Source of the DNA: JAICUY01 sp963716585
GTDB taxonomy: Bacteria; Chloroflexota; Limnocylindria; QHBO01
DNA: 64,000 nt
Assembly (NCBI GenBank): GCA_963716585.1
Contig: CAVQTN010000002.1
Span: 558,001-622,000 of the forward strand
Reading direction: 5' to 3'
Shown here in pieces: positions 24,820 to 33,459 of the stretch (its first letter is position 1; each line of letters starts with the position of its first letter). The position numbers were made by a program, and so were the translations under genes. The notes below the pieces were generated by a model. The model ran no database searches. It saw only the letters and a program-made list of their open reading frames with translations, and was not told where the DNA came from.

Positions 24820-25535
24820 CGGGCCAGCATCACCCGCCGGAAGCCCTCTGCGGCCTGGTAACCGGCGCGCTCGCCGAGCTCCTCCGAGCGGCGGCGCAGC
24901 CATTTCGCGGTCTCGGGGAAGTTGCGGAACTGGCTGCGGTGGTGCTCGAGCGCGGCGATCTTGCGCTCGAGCGTATCGGAGATGTCGACGATCTGGTTTG
25001 CCTCGTTGGTCGACCACAGGTACAGCTCCGCGACCTTCCACGGCTCGAGGCCGGCATCGAGGTGTTGCCGGAAGTTCAGCGGGTCACGGGCGGTCGGGAA
25101 GACGGCATCCACCGTGACCTGTCCAACGGCCCGATGGTCGGGATGATTGACCCACTCGTTGTTGACGAACAGGACGGTCGGGTCGTGAGTCATCACGATC
25201 TCGGGTTGCAGGGCGCGGATGGCGTAGGTGACCCGCTCGCGGAGTCGCAGGCTCGGCTCCACCTGCCCGTCGGGCTCGTCCAGAAAGTCGACGCCCCGAA
25301 CGCCGATCTCGGACGCGGCCGCGCGCTGCTCCCACTCCCGGGAAACCGCCAGCTGCTGCTGGTCGGCCTTCGGGTCGTCGGTGCCCTTGTCGCCGCGGGT
25401 GATGACCACGTAGTGGACGCGTGCGCCTTCGCCGATCCAGCGCGCAACGGTACCCGCCGCGCCGAACTCGATGTCGTCCGGGTGCGCGGCGACGACGAGG
25501 ACGCGCTCGGGGGTCGGCAGCTTGTCGTTCGGCAT
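24816..25535 (-). CDS. PIG-L/LmbE-family N-acetylglucosamine deacetylase-like protein
   Basis: Zinc-dependent de-N-acetylase family that includes MshB and GlcNAc-PI deacetylase. 239 residues, the family length. The metal motif AHPDD is in VVAAHPDDIEFG, and the third ligand His is in VNHPDHRAVG. TRGDKGTDD and the FLDEPDG segment are further family marks. The substrate cannot be told; mycothiol-like or cell-wall sugar conjugates are both possible. It is co-transcribed with the penicillin-binding protein, which mildly favours an envelope substrate. Confidence 0.88.
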   Translation of the reverse strand: MPNDKLPTPERVLVVAAHPDDIEFGAAGTVARWIGEGARVHYVVITRGDKGTDDPKADQQQLAVSREWEQRAAASEIGVRGVDFLDEPDGQVEPSLRLRERVTYAIRALQPEIVMTHDPTVLFVNNEWVNHPDHRAVGQVTVDAVFPTARDPLNFRQHLDAGLEPWKVAELYLWSTNEANQIVDISDTLERKIAALEHHRSQFRNFPETAKWLRRRSEELGERAGYQAAEGFRRVMLAR

Positions 25536-25578
25536 CGGTCTTGGATCGGATCGTAGCAGCCGCGAGGGATTCGCCTGC

Positions 25579-28563
25579 TCAGTCGAGGTGCAGGGTCACC
25601 ACGCCGTCAGGATCGAGCAACTCGGCCGTCTGCGGATGGCAGGTGAAGAACACGACCTGGTGCCGTGTTGCGAGCTCGCGGACCGCGACGGCGGCGCGCG
25701 CGGCACGAGCTCGGTCGAAGTTGACCAGGATGTCGTCCATGACCACCGGCAGCGGCTCGGCGCTCCGCCCGAACTGCTCGATCAGGCCGAAGCGCAGTGC
25801 CAGGTAGAGCTGCTCGGCGGTTCCGCGGCTCAGCTCGTAGGTGCTTCGCGGCGTGCCGGTCTGCGGCTCGACGCGCACGTTCGCCTCACCGGGGGGCGCG
25901 ACGATGCGCGGATAGCGGCCGTCGGTGATCATGGCGAAGTAGCGCTGCGCGTCGCGGACGACCTGCGGCTGGCGCTCGCGCTCGTAGCGGCGCCGCGTCT
26001 CGGCGAGCAGCGTCAGCGCGACCGCGCGCACGGCCCACTGGCGCGACGTCTCGTTCGCCCGTCCCAGCAGCAGGGCAAGCTCCTGTCGGGCCGCGCCAAG
26101 CTCGTCGGTTGCCTCCAACCGGCCGATCTCGCCACGCAGCTCGCCCTCGCGGGTGAGTGCCGCGCTCTGCTCCGCCTCGAGCCAGGCGGCCTCGGCGACG
26201 GACTCCTCGCGCCGGGCCTCGAGCAAGGCCGGAGGCGTCGTGGCGGCCTCGTCGAGCAGTGCGGGGAGCGACGCCTCGCTTCCGGCAAGCGCCACCAGGG
26301 TCGCCGTTTCCTCGCGCATGGCCTGCCGCAGGCGGGTCCGCTCTTCCCCCGCCGCGGCCAGCGCGCGCAGCTCGTCCACCCCCGCCACGCCGGCTTGCCG
26401 CAGGTGCGCCGCCACGGAGGCCGTCGCCGCGTCGAGCTGCTCCGCCAGGGGCTCGCGCCTGGCTGCGAACTCGGCGAGGGAGGCGTCGACGTCGTGGAGG
26501 CGACGCTGCTGTGCGGCAGCGCGCTGCGCTTCCTGGCCAAGGGATACCACGCTCGACGGGCGCAGGCTCGCGTCGGCGGGCAACGGGCGGCCGAGCCGCG
26601 ACAACAGCGCGTCGAGTCGGGCGTCGTAGCGGGCCGCCGCGTCGCCGACCGCGACGCCGCGCGCGAGCTGCTCATCCCGCTCGCGTGCCAGGCGCCGGAC
26701 GATCGGCACGCTGGCCAGCACCTGGCGCGCAGCCTCCGGCGAGAGGTCCGCGGGAAGCTGCCGCTCGAGGAGCCAGTCGCGCCACGCGGCGAGCGCGGAA
26801 TCGTGGCTCTCATGACCGGAGGCGACCTCGCCGGCCAGGCGTCGGGCGGCGTCGCGGCGTTCCTCCAGTCGGGCCCGCTGCCGTGCGGCGGCGCGCTGAC
26901 CGTGGTACACGGCCGCCAGGTCGTCGCTTGCGGTGCTGATGGCCGCCGCATCCGCCTCCGTGGGCAGGCCGGCGCGTGCGAGCAGCTCGGCACGGCGGGC
27001 CGCCAGGTCCCGATGCTCGACGGCCGGCCGCCCATCCGCGCGGAACGCGAGCCACGCGGCTACGACGGCGCCCAGGAGCAGGCCGCCAATGCTGCCCGCC
27101 GGCTGCAGATCGAGGTACCCGCCCAGGAGCGTCCCCGCCGCGAGCAGCAGCGCGCCGGCGCCGACGACCGTGATCCAGCGTGGCATGGCAGGTCCGGCGG
27201 CGCCGGACAGCCGCTCGCGCTCGTCCGCGGTCGCGGCCGCGATACGGAGCTCGGTCAGGGAGGCCAGCGCGGCGCGGCGCGCCACGATCTCATCCTCCGG
27301 CAGCTCCGCCCCGGGCAGCTCGCCATCGGCCGCGTCGAGGTCCCGGCGTGCGGCCTCGAGTCGCTGCTCCAGTCGCTCCGCGGCCGCGCCACTCGAGACC
27401 AGCCGTTGCTCCAGCTGGCGCAACCTCTCCACGGTCGCGATCGAGTCGTCGACACGCAGCAGCCGCTCCTCCGTCCATCCCCCGACGCGGCGCAGCTGGT
27501 CGTCGAGCTCGCCGTTGAGGCGTGCCACCGCGGCGGCCGCCTCCTGGCGTTGCGCCGTGCGCGCCTCGTGGCTCAGCCGCTCGTCGCGAAGCGCCTCGAC
27601 CTCCGCCGTCTCCGCCAGGATCGCGGCGTCGACGCTGGCTCGGACCCGCTGTCGCTCGGCCGCGCTGATCGACTCGTCGAGCGTTGCAAGGCTGGCCTGC
27701 GCCTGCTGCTGCGCGGCGATCAGCCGCTCGAGATGCGCTTCGGCGTCGGGCGGCAACGCATCGAGACGCGGATCGGGCACGCCCAGCGCTCCTTCGAGCG
27801 CCCCGAGACGTGCCGCCGGAGCCTGCGCCTCGAGGACGCGACGCAGGTGCTCGTGGCGCTCGACGGCCGCGCCACGTTGATCCCGCAGGAGCTCGTGGCG
27901 CGCCTGCAGGTCGGCGAGCTCGCGGCGCGCCGCATCGTAGGCCGCCGGCTGTTGCTCGAGCTCGGCGATTCGGCTGCGCAGCTCCTCGATTCGGACCAGC
28001 AGGCGCGGGAGCGCTTGCTCCTGGCCGCGTGGCTTATAGGCCGCGTCCTGCTCGGCTCGCAGCGTTCGCTCGACATCGAGCAGGCTCGTGCCGCCAAGGC
28101 CGCTGCCGGCCCCGTAGATTCGACCGCGCACCGCCTCGCCGGAAAGGCTCGAGAAAGCCTCGAGCTCCCCGAGCCCGAAGGCAAAGATGTTGTTGAACAG
28201 GTCCCGGTCGGCACCACCCAGCAGCCGGTTGAGCTCGTCCTGGCCGCCCCGGTTGCCGTTGGGGGCTTCGACCACCAGCGCGCCGATGCCACCGCGCTCG
28301 CCATGGCGTTCCACCGCCCAGCGTTCGCCGTCGCGCATCCGCAGCAGCAGCCGCCCCCCGCGCCGGCCCCCCGCGAGGGCCGGGTACCAGGTTCGCCCCT
28401 CGCGCGTCGACTCGAAGCCGAAGAGCAGGGCACGAATGGCGTTCAGCAACGTCGTCTTGCCGGCCTCGTTGGCACCAAGCAGCACCGTCATTCCCTCGCC
28501 GAGGTCCCACTGGGCGCCCGCGAAGCGGCCGAAGCCGTCGAGCTCGATGCGTTCGATGCGCAT
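25579..28563 (-). CDS. YhaN-type AAA ATPase (SbcC/Rad50-like)
   Basis: SMC-like ATPase of 994 residues paired with the nuclease upstream. Walker A is GANEAGKTTLL (residues about 30-40), followed by YhaN marks such as LFGFESTREGRTWYPAL and FNNIFAFGLGELE. Long Ala/Arg/Glu-rich coiled coil covers about 170-850, interrupted near 490-530 by two hydrophobic segments that may be membrane helices, as in YhaN. The C-terminal signature region reads YELSRGTAEQLYLALRFGL and Walker B is PVVMDDILVNFD. Likely role is DNA end processing or repair at the membrane. ATG is 6 bases from the nuclease gene. Confidence 0.88.
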   Translation of the reverse strand: MRIERIELDGFGRFAGAQWDLGEGMTVLLGANEAGKTTLLNAIRALLFGFESTREGRTWYPALAGGRRGGRLLLRMRDGERWAVERHGERGGIGALVVEAPNGNRGGQDELNRLLGGADRDLFNNIFAFGLGELEAFSSLSGEAVRGRIYGAGSGLGGTSLLDVERTLRAEQDAAYKPRGQEQALPRLLVRIEELRSRIAELEQQPAAYDAARRELADLQARHELLRDQRGAAVERHEHLRRVLEAQAPAARLGALEGALGVPDPRLDALPPDAEAHLERLIAAQQQAQASLATLDESISAAERQRVRASVDAAILAETAEVEALRDERLSHEARTAQRQEAAAAVARLNGELDDQLRRVGGWTEERLLRVDDSIATVERLRQLEQRLVSSGAAAERLEQRLEAARRDLDAADGELPGAELPEDEIVARRAALASLTELRIAAATADERERLSGAAGPAMPRWITVVGAGALLLAAGTLLGGYLDLQPAGSIGGLLLGAVVAAWLAFRADGRPAVEHRDLAARRAELLARAGLPTEADAAAISTASDDLAAVYHGQRAAARQRARLEERRDAARRLAGEVASGHESHDSALAAWRDWLLERQLPADLSPEAARQVLASVPIVRRLARERDEQLARGVAVGDAAARYDARLDALLSRLGRPLPADASLRPSSVVSLGQEAQRAAAQQRRLHDVDASLAEFAARREPLAEQLDAATASVAAHLRQAGVAGVDELRALAAAGEERTRLRQAMREETATLVALAGSEASLPALLDEAATTPPALLEARREESVAEAAWLEAEQSAALTREGELRGEIGRLEATDELGAARQELALLLGRANETSRQWAVRAVALTLLAETRRRYERERQPQVVRDAQRYFAMITDGRYPRIVAPPGEANVRVEPQTGTPRSTYELSRGTAEQLYLALRFGLIEQFGRSAEPLPVVMDDILVNFDRARAARAAVAVRELATRHQVVFFTCHPQTAELLDPDGVVTLHLD

Positions 28564-28569
28564 GATCGA

Positions 28570-29907
28570 TCAGCGATCCTCCTCGACAGCCAGCAGCAGG
28601 TCCACCGCCAGCAGCTCTGCTTCGTCCAGCAGCTCGCCGAACAGGGCACCGTCGGTGGGTCGTGCAGCAGCCAGGTGACGCCGGCCGCGCGGCGCCTCGT
28701 CGAAGAGTGGCGCGACGGCGCCGCGGAGCGTCCCCAGCCAGGCCTCGTGCTCCTCGGGATCGGTCGTGCGCTCGGCGCGTCGCGCCGTCTCGACCGTGCG
28801 CAGGAAGTCACCGACGAAATCCGGCGTGGCGCGGCGTGCGGCGAGGTCGATGGAGGGCCGCGTGGCATCCCGGATCGATTCCACCCAGACCAATGGCGGG
28901 GCCGCGCCCATCTCCTCGTTGAGCAGCTGCCGCAGGTCGTCGAGGTACCCGGTTCGACGCAGGTGGCCGTGCAGCGCGCCGCGGCCGCTGAGGTGCATCC
29001 GCACGACGAGGGAGCGACCGTCCGCCTCGTCGCCGGCCGAGCTCAACGCCGCCCGAAGCGAGCGCTGCAGCGCTTCGTCATCGGCCAGGTCGTCGATCGC
29101 CAGGTCGAGGTGCAGCCAGCGCACCGTGTCGGTTGTCACGAAGCGGGCGGACGGTCTCCCGGCGCCGTCCACGTCGACCACGTAGCAGCCACGTGGCCCG
29201 GTCTCACCGGGGTCGCGGCCCTGCGGGATGCCGCAATAGATCGCCAGCGGATCGGCCTCGAGGACCACGCCGGGCCGGTGGATGTGGCCCAGAGCCCAAT
29301 AGTCCATCCCGCCGGCTCGCAGGTCCTCGACGGAACATGGGGCGTAGTTTCCATGCCCCGGCCGGTCGCCGACGTTGCTGTGCAGCAGGCCGATGGCGAA
29401 CGGCTCATCCGAAGCACGACGGTAACCCGCAGCGTAGTTGGTGGTCACCGCTGCGCGGTCGAAGCTGCGTCCGTGCACGCGCGCGATCTCGCGGCCGTCG
29501 CGCAGCACCGGCGCGGACTCCCCGGCGGCCGTGCCGAAGCGATGCGTCAGCTGCGGAAAGGCCAGGCTCGGCACCCAGGAGCGCCCGTCCAGCGGGTCGT
29601 GGTTGCCGTGGACCACGAAGCTGGGGATGCCCTGCGCGGCCAGCTCGGCCAGACCGTCACGAAACCGCGTCTGACCGAGAAGTGTGGGGCTGCTGTTCTC
29701 GAAGACGTCGCCGGCCACCAGCACGAAGTCGGCCTGCTCGCGGATCGCGGTGCGCACGACGTTGCGCCACGCCTCGGTGGTTGCGCCGCGGAGCAGCGCC
29801 ACGACGTGGGCGGGCGCGTCGGCGCTCACCCCCTCGAACGGGCTGTCGAGGTGGAGGTCACCGGTGTGCAGGAAGCGGAACGGCTCGATCGACGGCACCG
29901 CCGGCAA
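28570..29907 (-). CDS. YhaO/SbcD-type metallophosphoesterase (DNA exonuclease)
   Basis: Mn-dependent nuclease partner of the ATPase, 445 residues. Phosphoesterase motifs in order: HTGDLHLDSP, VAGDVFEN, VHGNHDPLDG and GHIHRPGV, all with intact metal ligands, in the first 220 residues. A further 220-residue region follows, with a Cys-poor helical C-terminus likely to contact the ATPase. First gene of a two-gene operon. Family members are called YhaO in Bacillus and act in DNA repair; that function is inferred by homology. Confidence 0.88.
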   Translation of the reverse strand: MPAVPSIEPFRFLHTGDLHLDSPFEGVSADAPAHVVALLRGATTEAWRNVVRTAIREQADFVLVAGDVFENSSPTLLGQTRFRDGLAELAAQGIPSFVVHGNHDPLDGRSWVPSLAFPQLTHRFGTAAGESAPVLRDGREIARVHGRSFDRAAVTTNYAAGYRRASDEPFAIGLLHSNVGDRPGHGNYAPCSVEDLRAGGMDYWALGHIHRPGVVLEADPLAIYCGIPQGRDPGETGPRGCYVVDVDGAGRPSARFVTTDTVRWLHLDLAIDDLADDEALQRSLRAALSSAGDEADGRSLVVRMHLSGRGALHGHLRRTGYLDDLRQLLNEEMGAAPPLVWVESIRDATRPSIDLAARRATPDFVGDFLRTVETARRAERTTDPEEHEAWLGTLRGAVAPLFDEAPRGRRHLAAARPTDGALFGELLDEAELLAVDLLLAVEEDR

Positions 29908-29922
29908 GGGTAGCCGATGCGG

Positions 29923-30007
29923 ACGACAGCTCGGCTGTCGTGTCGTCGCAGGTGAGCCGGCGCATTGCTCGTTCGACCCCGGTGATCAGCACCGAGGTCG
30001 AACGAGC
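29923..30007. other. Two strong hairpins between the small membrane protein and the nuclease genes
   Basis: ACGACAGC-tcg-GCTGTCGT at 29923-29941 is an 8-base perfect stem with a 3-base loop. At 29967-30007 GCTCGTTCGACC pairs with GGTCGAACGAGC (12 bases perfect), and inside it CGGTG pairs with CACCG around the loop ATCAG. Neither is followed by a T-run on either strand. They lie downstream of the 30036-30182 gene and upstream of the nuclease start. They could end transcription without a U-tract, protect an RNA end, or be a repeat element. Confidence 0.7.
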
Positions 30008-30035
30008 GATCTCACGCCGTGGCGGCGCGGTCCGG

Positions 30036-30182
30036 TCAGACCGCCCGTCGGCCGGTGATGACCTGGTACAGCAGCACGATCGCAGCGATCACGAGCAGCA
30101 GCCAGATCAGGGTTCCACCAATGTGGCCGATGAGCCCCAGCAGCCACAGAACCAGCAGGATGACGATGATCGTCCAGAGCAT
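30036..30182 (-). CDS. Lmo0937-like small membrane protein
   Basis: 48 residues, almost all hydrophobic: MLWTIIVILLVLWLLGLIGH, a short Gly turn, then a second helix ending LLYQVITGRRAV. This matches the small two-helix family annotated as lmo0937, often linked to general stress. An AGGAGG lies about 10 bases before the ATG at 30182, so this start is well supported; the longer frame upstream is not. A paralogue follows upstream at 30252. Confidence 0.8.
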   Translation of the reverse strand: MLWTIIVILLVLWLLGLIGHIGGTLIWLLLVIAAIVLLYQVITGRRAV

Positions 30183-30251
30183 CGGGGTTCGAGCCTCCTT
30201 TCGGCTAGACGCGACGGGCGTCGCACATCGCATGCCAACCCGGCGAGCGAG

Positions 30252-30392
30252 CTAGGCCTCGCGCTCGTTGAGCAGCTGGACAACGAGCAGGATCGCGGCG
30301 ATGACGAGCAGCAGGTTCACGATCGGGCCAATCTGCAGCAGCAGCCCGACCAGCCACGCGACCAGCACCACGGCGAGGACGATCCAGAGCAT
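30252..30392 (-). CDS. Second Lmo0937-like small membrane protein
   Basis: 46 residues from ATG 30392: MLWIVLAVVLVAWLVGLLL, a QIGP turn, a second helix NLLLVIAAILLVVQLL and the tail NEREA. Same length, opening residues and topology as the 30036 gene, so the two are tandem paralogues. Only 4 bases separate it from the next upstream small gene, so it belongs to the peroxiredoxin operon. Confidence 0.7.
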   Translation of the reverse strand: MLWIVLAVVLVAWLVGLLLQIGPIVNLLLVIAAILLVVQLLNEREA

Positions 30393-30396
30393 CCGA

Positions 30397-30510
30397 TCAG
30401 AATCCGGTCAGCAGCTTGTCGAGGCCGAAGACGGCCGCGATGACGATCAGGCCCGCCAGGGCGACGCCCAGCGAGACCACCACCGTGGCCGGTCGCTGCG
30501 GATCGCTCAC
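30397..30510 (-). CDS. 37-residue single-helix membrane peptide
   Basis: A GTG at 30510 overlaps the peroxiredoxin stop (GTGA) and opens a 37-residue frame: a polar start VSDPQRPAT, one membrane helix (VVVSLGVALAGLIVIAAVFG) and the tail LDKLLTGF. Overlap with a real gene and a clean helix support translation, but there is no homologue I can name. Confidence 0.55.
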   Translation of the reverse strand: MSDPQRPATVVVSLGVALAGLIVIAAVFGLDKLLTGF

Positions 30511-31007
30511 GCGGCCAGTGCCTCCAGCAGCCGGTCGACGTGCTCGTCCGGCTTCACCTTGGGCAGCACGTGGTCGATCACGCCATCGACGCCGATGACG
30601 AACGTGGTCCGTTCGTTGCCGTGGTAGGTGCGGCCGGCGAAGCTCTTCTGGATCCAGACGCCGAACGCCTCCGCCACGCGGTGCTCCTCGTCCGCGAGCA
30701 GCGGGTACGGCAGGGCGTACTTGTCGCGGAACTTCTGGTGGCTCTTCACGCTGTCAGGCGACACGCCGAAGACCTTGACGCCGGTCTGCATCACGCGGCC
30801 GATGTTGTCGCGCAGGCTGCAGGCCTGCTTTGTGCAGCCGGGGGTGTCGTCCTCGGGGTAGAAGTAGAGGACATAGCGCTCGCCGCGCAGGTCGGCGCTG
30901 CTCAGCGTCGCCTCGTTGTCGGCCGTCATCTGCCAGTCCGGCGCCGGCTGACCCACCTCGAGCCGGCGCGCCTCTTCTGTCTGCTGTGTTTCTGTCTGCT
31001 GTGTCAT
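30507..31007 (-). CDS. bcp: Thiol peroxidase, BCP/PrxQ family
   Basis: Atypical two-Cys peroxiredoxin that reduces peroxides using thioredoxin. 166 residues. The active-site stretch YFYPEDDTPGCTKQAC has the peroxidatic Cys and, four residues later, the resolving Cys, which is the BCP/PrxQ spacing. GVSPDSVKSHQKF and the final DHVLPKVKPDEH are typical. The chosen ATG 31007 gives a Gln/Thr-rich N-terminus; a longer frame exists upstream without support. Followed by three small membrane-protein genes. Confidence 0.92.
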   Translation of the reverse strand: MTQQTETQQTEEARRLEVGQPAPDWQMTADNEATLSSADLRGERYVLYFYPEDDTPGCTKQACSLRDNIGRVMQTGVKVFGVSPDSVKSHQKFRDKYALPYPLLADEEHRVAEAFGVWIQKSFAGRTYHGNERTTFVIGVDGVIDHVLPKVKPDEHVDRLLEALAA

Positions 31008-31092
31008 GACGTCAATCCTAGCCTCCCCGCGGCCGAGGCCCATGATCGCGCCGGGACTCGCCGCTGGCGAGGATCCAGTACCGGCGTGCGTC

Positions 31093-32073
31093 TCAACCCA
31101 TCTCCTCGATGGCCAGCAGCACCGGCGGGAGCTCACGCGGCAGCAGCCGGGCAGCGAGGTCGGCGGCAATCTCGTCGATGACGGCATCCGGCGCCTCCGC
31201 GAGGTCGTGGCCGGCGCCGTCGACGAGGCGCAGGGACGGCTCGTTGCCGGCGCCGCGCAGGACGGCCGTCAGCACCCGGCTCTCATCCGGGGCCGACCAC
31301 GCGTCCTGCTCCCCGTGAACCAGGCTGGCCGACCGATGCAGCATGGTCGCCAGTGCAAGCGGCGGCGTCCGAAAGGCCTGCTCCCAGGCAGCCAGGCCGA
31401 GCGTGACATGCTGGCGGCCGGGCAACACCAGCTGCATCTCCCGCTCGCCGCGGTCGGCGCGCTCGATGAGCTCCTCGGCGTAGAGGTCGAGCGCGGCGAC
31501 GAACGGCTGATCCCGATCGCGCAGCGTCCGAGCGCGTTCGGCGACCCCACGCCGCAGCACGTCGCGCCACGACCGAGCTGAGGCGCCGACGAGCGACAGC
31601 GCGCCGACCGCCGGGTCGCCGATGGCGACGCTCATGGCCAGCGCGGCTCCTTCGCCGTGCCCCACGATCCCCGTGCGGCGCAGGTCCGTCGCTCCGCGCG
31701 AGCGCAGCCAGCCGACGGCATCGCGCGCGTCGTCGATGAGCGTGAACAGATCGGCGCTCGCCCACTCCCCGCCCGATGCGCCGCAGCCCCGCTTGTCGTA
31801 GCGCAGGCTGGCGACCCCGTGGCTGGCCAGCGCCTCCGCCAGGCGCGCCAGCAGGGCGCCTTCGCCGGCAGCCATCGGTCCATGCGCGAACCAGCCTGCA
31901 TGACCGATGCGGTCGAAGTCGCCATCACGACCCCGCGGCAGCCAGCTCGCCAGCAGCAGAACAGTGGGGTGGCGGCCAGCCCGATCTGTCGGCGGGTCCT
32001 GGTCGGGAAGCACCAGCGTTCCCGCAAGCTCGACCTCGCCGGCGCGGAACGTGATCCCCTCCGAGCGTGCCAT
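31093..32073 (-). CDS. Alpha/beta hydrolase (dienelactone hydrolase/acyl-peptidase-like)
   Basis: 326 residues with an alpha/beta hydrolase fold. The nucleophile elbow reads GHGEGAALA, where Glu stands between Gly and Gly and Ser is not present in the usual GxSxG position, so catalysis is uncertain. Other marks are LRYDKRGCGASGG, the acid region HGEQDAWSAP and a C-terminal His in DGAGHDLAEAP. Similar proteins are labelled S9-like or BAAT-type esterases. ATG 32073 was preferred; a GTG at 32088 is possible. It is divergent from the FAD gene, with only 23 bases between starts. Confidence 0.75.
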   Translation of the reverse strand: MARSEGITFRAGEVELAGTLVLPDQDPPTDRAGRHPTVLLLASWLPRGRDGDFDRIGHAGWFAHGPMAAGEGALLARLAEALASHGVASLRYDKRGCGASGGEWASADLFTLIDDARDAVGWLRSRGATDLRRTGIVGHGEGAALAMSVAIGDPAVGALSLVGASARSWRDVLRRGVAERARTLRDRDQPFVAALDLYAEELIERADRGEREMQLVLPGRQHVTLGLAAWEQAFRTPPLALATMLHRSASLVHGEQDAWSAPDESRVLTAVLRGAGNEPSLRLVDGAGHDLAEAPDAVIDEIAADLAARLLPRELPPVLLAIEEMG

Positions 32074-32083
32074 GCCACGAGGG

Positions 32084-32089
32084 TACACT
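32084..32089 (+). promoter_or_regulatory. Candidate -10 box for the FAD oxidase gene, leaderless
   Basis: TACACT lies 7 bases before the ATG at 32097 and there is no ribosome-binding site between. No convincing -35 is visible. Confidence 0.4.
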
Positions 32090-32096
32090 CGGCCGC

Positions 32097-33392
32097 ATGG
32101 CTTTCCCCGCGCCGGGCCTCGCGCCGCCGCCCGAACCGGTTCCCTTCACGCCTGCACCGAATGTCGAGCTGCCGCACGGCGCCGATGTGGTGGTCGTCGG
32201 CGGCGGGATGGTCGGCGCCTCGGCCGCGTATCGCCTGGCGCTCGCCGGGCTGCGGCCGCTGGTCGTCGAGGCCAACTCGCCGGCGTCGGGGGCGAGCGGC
32301 CGGCTGGCGGGCATGGCACTCGCCGGGCTGGGCGGCCACTTTCCGCGGGTCACGACACTGGTCAAGCAGGCCGGCGGTCGGTCGATCCTCGACTACACCA
32401 CGCGCTCGCTCGACCTGCTCGAGGAGCTCGATGCTGCGCTGCCGGGCGGGATCGAGTGGGACCGCTTCGGATCGCTCGACCTGCTGATGACCGAGACCCA
32501 GGAGACACACGGTCGCGCCATGGCCGACGCCCAGGCGGCCGAGGGGCTCGACGTGCGGGTCATCGGCCTCGACGAGCTGGCCGAGCTCGCGCCGGCGCTC
32601 GACGTCGCGGCGGTTCGGGCCGCGAAGTGGACGCCGCGCGACGGCAAGCTCAACCCGTTTCGGCTGGTCTACGGGCTACTCGAGGCTGCACAGCGCGGCG
32701 GCGCGACGGTGCTGACCGGGGTGCGCGTCGAGGCCCTGATCGAGTCCGGCGGGCGGGTCACCGGGGTCGCCACCTCGGCCGGCGACGTTGCGGCCGATGC
32801 CGTCCTGCTCGCCACGAACGCCTGGACCCCCGCGTTGGTTTCCGACGTCGGCCGGAACCTGACCCCCATCCGCGAGCACGTGCTCGTCACCGAGCAGCTG
32901 CCACCACTGCTCGGCCCCGGATTCGAGACGAACAGCTGCAACGAGTACTGGCGCCAGATGCGCAGCGGCGAGGTGTTGATCGGCGGCTTCGCGGCGGCGG
33001 ACGAGGGGATGGGCATGGGCTCGTACTCGATGCGCGTCCGGCCCAGCGTGCCTCCGCTGCTGGCCGCCCTGCTCGTGCGCCTGCATCCTGCGCTGCGCGA
33101 CGGGCGCGTGGTGCGCGCGTGGGCCGGGCTGCTCGACTTCGCCTCGCTCGAGATCCCGATGGTCGGTCCCCTGCCTGATGCCGAGGGGCGGCCGATGCCC
33201 GGCGGCTACCTGGCCTGCGGCTTCACCGGCCACGGACTGCCCTACGCGCCGATCATGGGCGTCCTGCTCGCCGAGCTGATCGCATCAGGTTCGGCGAGCG
33301 GGACCCTGTCGCTGACACCCTTCGATCCGGCGCGATACGTCGGCGCCGCCCACGAGCCGACCTGGCTGGAGGCGTTCCAAGCCCCCGCTTGA
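32097..33392 (+). CDS. FAD-dependent amine/amino-acid oxidase (DadA/sarcosine oxidase-like)
   Basis: DAO-family flavoprotein oxidising the C-N bond of an amino acid or N-methyl amino acid. 431 residues. The FAD site VVVGGGMVGASAAYRLALAG lies at residues about 29-48 and the second Rossmann part ends in a Glu (VVEAN). Further marks are NLTPIREHVLVTEQLP and the C-terminal FAD contact GGYLACGFTGHGLPYAP. Sarcosine oxidase beta chain, D-amino acid dehydrogenase and glycine oxidase are the near relatives; I cannot choose. No partner subunits adjoin it. Confidence 0.85.
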   Translation: MAFPAPGLAPPPEPVPFTPAPNVELPHGADVVVVGGGMVGASAAYRLALAGLRPLVVEANSPASGASGRLAGMALAGLGGHFPRVTTLVKQAGGRSILDYTTRSLDLLEELDAALPGGIEWDRFGSLDLLMTETQETHGRAMADAQAAEGLDVRVIGLDELAELAPALDVAAVRAAKWTPRDGKLNPFRLVYGLLEAAQRGGATVLTGVRVEALIESGGRVTGVATSAGDVAADAVLLATNAWTPALVSDVGRNLTPIREHVLVTEQLPPLLGPGFETNSCNEYWRQMRSGEVLIGGFAAADEGMGMGSYSMRVRPSVPPLLAALLVRLHPALRDGRVVRAWAGLLDFASLEIPMVGPLPDAEGRPMPGGYLACGFTGHGLPYAPIMGVLLAELIASGSASGTLSLTPFDPARYVGAAHEPTWLEAFQAPA

Positions 33393-33459
33393 CGGCGCGG
33401 CCCTCATTCAAGGGGGCATCACAGCGCGGTGACGGATGGGGGGCTGAACCGGTGGGAAG

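Noticed and set aside
25471..29913. A 1,480-codon open frame on the plus strand opposite the YhaN/YhaO genes
   Set aside because: It is antisense to two well-supported genes with complete motifs. Long antisense frames are common at this GC content, and its product is Arg/Gln/Gly-rich without domains.
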